A stretch of DNA of 24,275 bases, from positions 1 to 24,275 of the forward strand of contig JAAMXP010003045.1 of assembly GCA_019693395.1 (NCBI GenBank), read 5' to 3'. The translations under genes and the position numbers were made by a program. Under the pieces are notes generated by a model. The model had not been told where the DNA came from. It made no database searches and saw only the letters and a program-made list of their open reading frames with translations. Positions 19,187 through 24,275 of the stretch are shown one piece after another. Every line of letters begins with the position of its first letter. The stretch's first letter is position 1. The stretch comes from Ettlia oleoabundans. Lineage: Eukaryota > Chlorophyta > Chlorophyceae > Chlamydomonadales.

Positions 19187-22100
19187 ATGCTGGAGCGAGT
19201 AAAGGTGATAAGGGCTCACTTAACTTGGGTATGTAGCTCTGACCGCGCAGCCACTCGTGGGCTGTGGGTAGGGCAGCGCTGTCTGCGCCACTCAGCGTGG
19301 AGCTTGGGCTGGAACAATAAGGCTTGGCAAGCACCATCGCGGCTTTTTGCGAGATGGTCAAGTGAAATTCACAGCCCGCGCCCGCTGGAGGCTTGAGGCT
19401 GGTGCCGGCATAGGTGGCCGCCACTGCACAACAGCCGTACTAGCTCGTATTTGCTGGGTTGCCGCTCCGAAATTGGTTGCTGATGCCGACATTGTCTACT
19501 TGTTGCTGCACATGCAGCGGAAAGTATCAGAGGACAAAGAAATCAGCAATGCGATAGCTGGGGGAATAGCGGGTGCGTACCAGCCTTTTGTGTGTGCAGA
19601 AGCAGGCTTGCGCCCATTTGCACTGCAGCTTCACACTGCAAATGTTGCACGAGAGACTGCCAAGATTGTTGTTTCTGGATTTTTCACCTAGAGGTGCTGC
19701 TGTGCATCCCCCCTGTCTGCGTTCTTCTGCCCTCCTGCAGGCGCCATCACCGCGACGGTGGTGTGCCCGCTGGATGTTCTCAAGACCCGTTTGCAGGTAC
19801 AGGGCAAGGCGGGCGCCGCCATGTACAAGGGCGTAGGCGGTGAGTTGCTCATCAAGCCCCGCACCCCAACCCCGGCGACAGCGACGGCGGCCGCCCAGTA
19901 CAGCTACGAGGCGGTGGCTGCAGGTGAACGCCCGGGACCGCCGCCACGCCCCCGCATGCCTCTCGCGCCCCCCGCGGACAGATTGGCTGGCAGGCTGGCT
20001 GGTTGGGTGGGATCCCACGCACGCACAGAGCGTGTGTGCGGCGCCGCGGGCTGTGGCTGGGCGGCCGCCAGCAGCGGCTGCCGGCGCTAGGCAGCATGTA
20101 CCAGCGCTGCGGGGCCGCCAGCGGCCAGCCTCTGCGCCGGAGCCCCATTGGCACGGTTGGCAGTGGCCCTGGCCCTGTCTCCTGCCATGCTGTCCACGCC
20201 TGCAGCCAAAAGGCAGTGCTTGCCATGCCATGCCTGCTTTTCTGCCTGTGCCCAACATGTCACCTGCTACACTGAGCCGAGGTTTTGCACAGCTGCTGGC
20301 ACTGGGGGAGCCGTTGCCGTGTACCTGGCTGTTTGTTACGATGCTGCGCTAGAATGCAGCGCTGAAAATTGCTCTATCTGCTGCTATGGGTGCTGCTTAG
20401 CCTTTTTGGTGCCTCTGCTCCCAAATTTCCCTGGCCGCAGGTGGGCTTTCCAAGATCATGCGGGAGGAAGGTATACGTGGTCTGTACCGGGGTTTGACTC
20501 CCACACTGGTGGCGCTGCTTCCCAACTGGGCGGTTTACTTCACATCTTATGAGCGGCTCAAGCAGGCTATCAACAACCGCGTGCCGCCACAATGGAACGC
20601 GTCTGCGGGGGTGCACATGGCAGCAGCGGCTGGCGCAGGTGCGCAACAAATGCCGCAGCGCTGCTGACTTTGTCGCTGGGACACTCTTTCAGCTTTGCGG
20701 CAAGTTGGGTTGGCGAGCCCACCCATTGCCGGTCTTTGACCTCCTCCAGTGGTCCTTGGACCACCTTGGGCTGACACCTGCTTTCAACCCCCACTCTTCA
20801 GGCACCATTTGCTTGCCGTTCTCCTTTTCACCCAGCCCTCTCTGCTGGTCCCACATGTGTGCTGAACACCGCAGCCCTGGGAATTCTGCCCCTCTCGCAG
20901 GCGCCGCTACCATGCTGATCACCAACCCGCTATGGGTGATCAAGACGCGGCTTCAAACGCAGAACATGGGCATCCGCATGGGCGCCTCGGGAAACCCAGC
21001 CTTGTACCGCGGCACGCTTGATGCGCTGATCCGCATTGCGCGGGAGGAGGGTGTAGCAGGACTGTATAGGTGCGGGGCTGGCCATGCAGTTGTAAGGGAC
21101 GCAATGCGGGACAAGTTTGGAGTAGGGCCAGAGAACGAGTTTGAGTGCTGCTGCAGCTGTGCATTTCGTGGCTGGCTGCATCAGGGCAGGGCTGGCACTA
21201 GCATCGTATAGGTGCAGCGTGAACTTGCAGCTGCCTGTCAGCTTTTTCAATTACACTGGCTTGTGCCCCTCTGCAGCACGAGGCCTCCCCTTTCACCCCT
21301 CATCATGTTCCTGCTATACCTTGTTGTCATGTTATGCTGCTTTGTAACCTGTTGCGCTTCTGTGCTATGTGCAGTGGGCTGGGCCCCTCCTTGCTGGGAG
21401 TGATGCATGTTGTCATCCAGTTCCCGCTTTACGAGAGCCTCAAGCGGCGGTTTGCTCAGGGGCACGACGGTGGCGGAGAGACGCTCAACCTGTAAGTTCG
21501 CAGGCTGACTGATGTCCTTGCAGGCTGGCTAGGCTGGTGCTGCTAGGCACTGTTTGCTTGCAGGTAGCATACAGCGCCTGCACTAAGGGATCCGACACAG
21601 GCGGGCCAGCTCAGCAGTGAGCCAGAGGCACATGGCCATTTCGCCCTTCTTTGCCCTTGCTGGCGCCTTGTCTCCTTTACTGTCCGTGCCTCATGTATTG
21701 CCCCATCGCACCTGCTTGGCTGCAGGTACGAGTTGATTACGGCCTCCGCCACCTCCAAGATGGTTGCGTCTACTGCCACATACCCCCACGAGGTTGTGCG
21801 CTCCCGCATGCACATCGCCGGCACGGGCGCCTTCACTGGATTTGCACGCACCTGCCGACAGGTGTGTGGGCATGCAGCTATCGATGATGAACCCAGCCGG
21901 CTGTTGCAAGGGGTCGCATGATTATACGCTGTGGTCCAGAAACGCAAAATGATCCACTGCCCTGACTGCCTGGCTGCCCTCGTGCCTAGTTTGCAAGGTT
22001 TTGCCTTTACTGCCTGGCCCGGCGCCTGCCTTGACTGCCTGTTGCTCAATTGCCTGGTTCTCGCAGATAATGGTGGAAGATGGGCTGCCAGGATTTTACC

Positions 22101-22531
22101 GCGGCTGTGTGACAAACCTTCTGCGCACCACTCCCGCCGCGGCCGTGACGTTCACATCCTTTGAGATGATCAACCGGCAGCTCAAGCTTTGGGCAGATGG
22201 GCCAGCACCACGGCAGCACCACGCGCCGCGCCAGGTGTTGTCGGCTGAGGAGGAGAGGCGACGGCAGCAGCATGGCGTGCATGCATCACTGCACGCACAG
22301 CAACAGGACCCGCGCGCGGGGCAGCGGCGGCAGGATGAGGAGGACAAGCAGTCTGTGGTGCGGCCGGCTGTGGCGCCAGGGCCGGCTGAGCAGGCGGCTG
22401 CCACCGTCGCGGCTCCTTTGTTTGCAGCGGCCAGCACATCCAGCGGCAGCGGCGTCAGCAGTGGTGGGACGAGGCGGGACCCTAGCCAGCTGCAGGCTCA
22501 CACGCGCACATTGGATGATGGCGAGGAGTGA
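19187..22531 (+). CDS. Mitochondrial carrier family protein, NDT-type NAD+ transporter-like
   Basis: Exons: 19187-19204, 19518-19572, 19741-19839, 20441-20638, 20901-21069, 21375-21491, 21726-21861, 22067-22531. The model gives 418 residues. Three tandem carrier repeats are clear, with signatures PLDVLKTR (34-41), PLWVIKTR (133-140) and PHEVVRSR (239-246), plus [20 protein letters not shown] and [17 protein letters not shown]. Spacing and wording match plant NAD+ transporters of mitochondria and plastids; a folate/FAD or pyrimidine-nucleotide carrier is the main alternative. It should sit in an organelle inner membrane and exchange a nucleotide-type solute. The start is uncertain: without splicing exon 1, an ATG at 19512 opens the same frame (414 residues), and an open frame upstream of 19187 could encode more N-terminus. 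After the last helix comes a tail of about 110 residues rich in Q, R, A and S, unusual for this family. Confidence 0.85.
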
Positions 22532-23071
22532 AACAAGGCTCATGATGCCTCCCGCCACATTTCTCGCTGCTCCCTAGTTGCCGTGCTGCGGCCACAAACG
22601 CACTTCTCAGTTGGTGCAGCTTCCGTTTCTTGCTCCGCTTTTCCCGCTCCTCCTGTGCTTGAATGTGCGAGTTGCTGTATCTGTTCCCTTTTCTGCCAAT
22701 GTTCCTGAGGGATGCCCAGCATCATCCATACACTGTCAACATACGAATCCCTATTTGGTGCAAGGTGCCAGACCCTTGTGCCCCACAGTAGGTTGGCTGG
22801 GGGGTGGTGCCGACGCCAACACCAGTCCCTCGGCGACGGTCCCCAACCGGCACCCCTTCAGGTCACGCGCTTCCCGAACGACGCGCCCTGCGTTTCTATG
22901 TGAAGGATGCCTTGTAGATCAGGGTGAAACAGAGGGTTGAAGGTCAAGTCCCGGGTGCTGCATGAGGTGCGGCCGCTTGAATAGGCGGTGGACCCTCGCC
23001 TCCCGGCTTATTTTGCACACTCTTCCTCGTGCTGCACCGCCATCAAGACCGCTTCCCGCCTGGCTCAGTTG
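22532..23071. other. 3' flank of carrier and upstream region of polyubiquitin
   Basis: No gene is supported. The left part is the 3'UTR and flank of the carrier; the right part leads into the polyubiquitin promoter and leader. The open frames here carry no family signature. Confidence 0.5.
22871..22878 (+). promoter_or_regulatory. Heat-shock-element-like TTCCCGAA
   Basis: TTCnnGAA, the two-unit core of a heat-shock element, lies about 200 bp before the predicted 5'UTR intron of the polyubiquitin gene. Stress-induced polyubiquitin genes commonly carry such elements. No third inverted unit adjoins it, so it could be chance. Confidence 0.25.
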
Positions 23072-23162
23072 GTGAGTAGAACATAAGCTGGCGGACGGGC
23101 ACTGCCGGCCCCGGGAGCGTGTTCGAGGCTCACTCATATCCGCATTCTCGCCCGCTCTGCAG
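23072..23162 (+). other. Probable 5'UTR intron of polyubiquitin
   Basis: A strong donor (GTTG|GTGAGT) and an acceptor (GCTCTGCAG) bracket 91 bp that ends 34 bases before the ATG at 23197. Leader introns are a known trait of polyubiquitin genes in plants and often raise expression. The assignment rests on splice consensus and position only. Confidence 0.55.
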
Positions 23163-23196
23163 ACCCGACCTCTCAGCGCCGAGCAACAGCGCCAGA

Positions 23197-24275
<1,079 letters not shown>

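Noticed and set aside
19840..20352. Long open frames in the second large intron of the carrier gene
   Set aside because: They are GC-rich, proline/arginine/alanine-heavy with no family signature, and the carrier repeat reads smoothly from exon to exon across this intron.

Overview
The window is nuclear DNA of a green microalga (Chlorophyta; a trebouxiophyte-like alga is my best guess, but the genus cannot be told from here). The evidence is dense small genes broken by many short GT-AG introns of about 90-600 bp, frequent GTGAGT, GTGCGT or GTGCGG donors, fairly high GC, and plant-type ubiquitin and NAD+-carrier sequences. I built gene models by joining open segments whose splice sites keep the reading phase. 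There is no transcript support.

Positions 1-11939 (+ strand) hold a tandem array of four paralogous genes for a SET-domain protein of the Rubisco-LSMT/SETD3-like class. Copy 1 is cut by the window edge and only its last three exons are present. Copies 2, 3 and 4 are complete, each with 11 exons and 410, 413 and 415 residues. All three begin with a hydrophobic leader that looks like a secretory signal peptide, which is odd for this family. The copies are mosaics of one another, which suggests gene conversion or unequal crossing-over.

Positions 12369-18347 (- strand) hold two genes. The upstream one (18347-14172) is an 11-exon, 530-residue PLP-dependent class V aminotransferase of the isopenicillin-N-epimerase / cysteine-desulfhydrase-like group, with an N-terminal membrane anchor. 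Downstream of it (13809-12369) is a five-exon, 279-residue protein of unknown function with a leader peptide and a helical region.

Positions 19187-22531 (+ strand) encode a mitochondrial-carrier-family protein closest to the NDT-type NAD+ transporters, with an unusual C-terminal tail of about 110 residues. It is divergent from the aminotransferase gene across about 840 bp. From 23197 to the window end lies the start of a polyubiquitin gene with a probable 5'UTR intron and introns inside each ubiquitin unit. One of those introns carries a triplicated 41-bp repeat.

Apart from the SET array, the genes look like unrelated neighbours, as is normal in an algal nuclear genome; I see no operon-like system. 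The most distinctive features are the secreted-looking SET-protein array with its mosaic structure, the unrecognised 279-residue gene, and a long open frame antisense to that gene.
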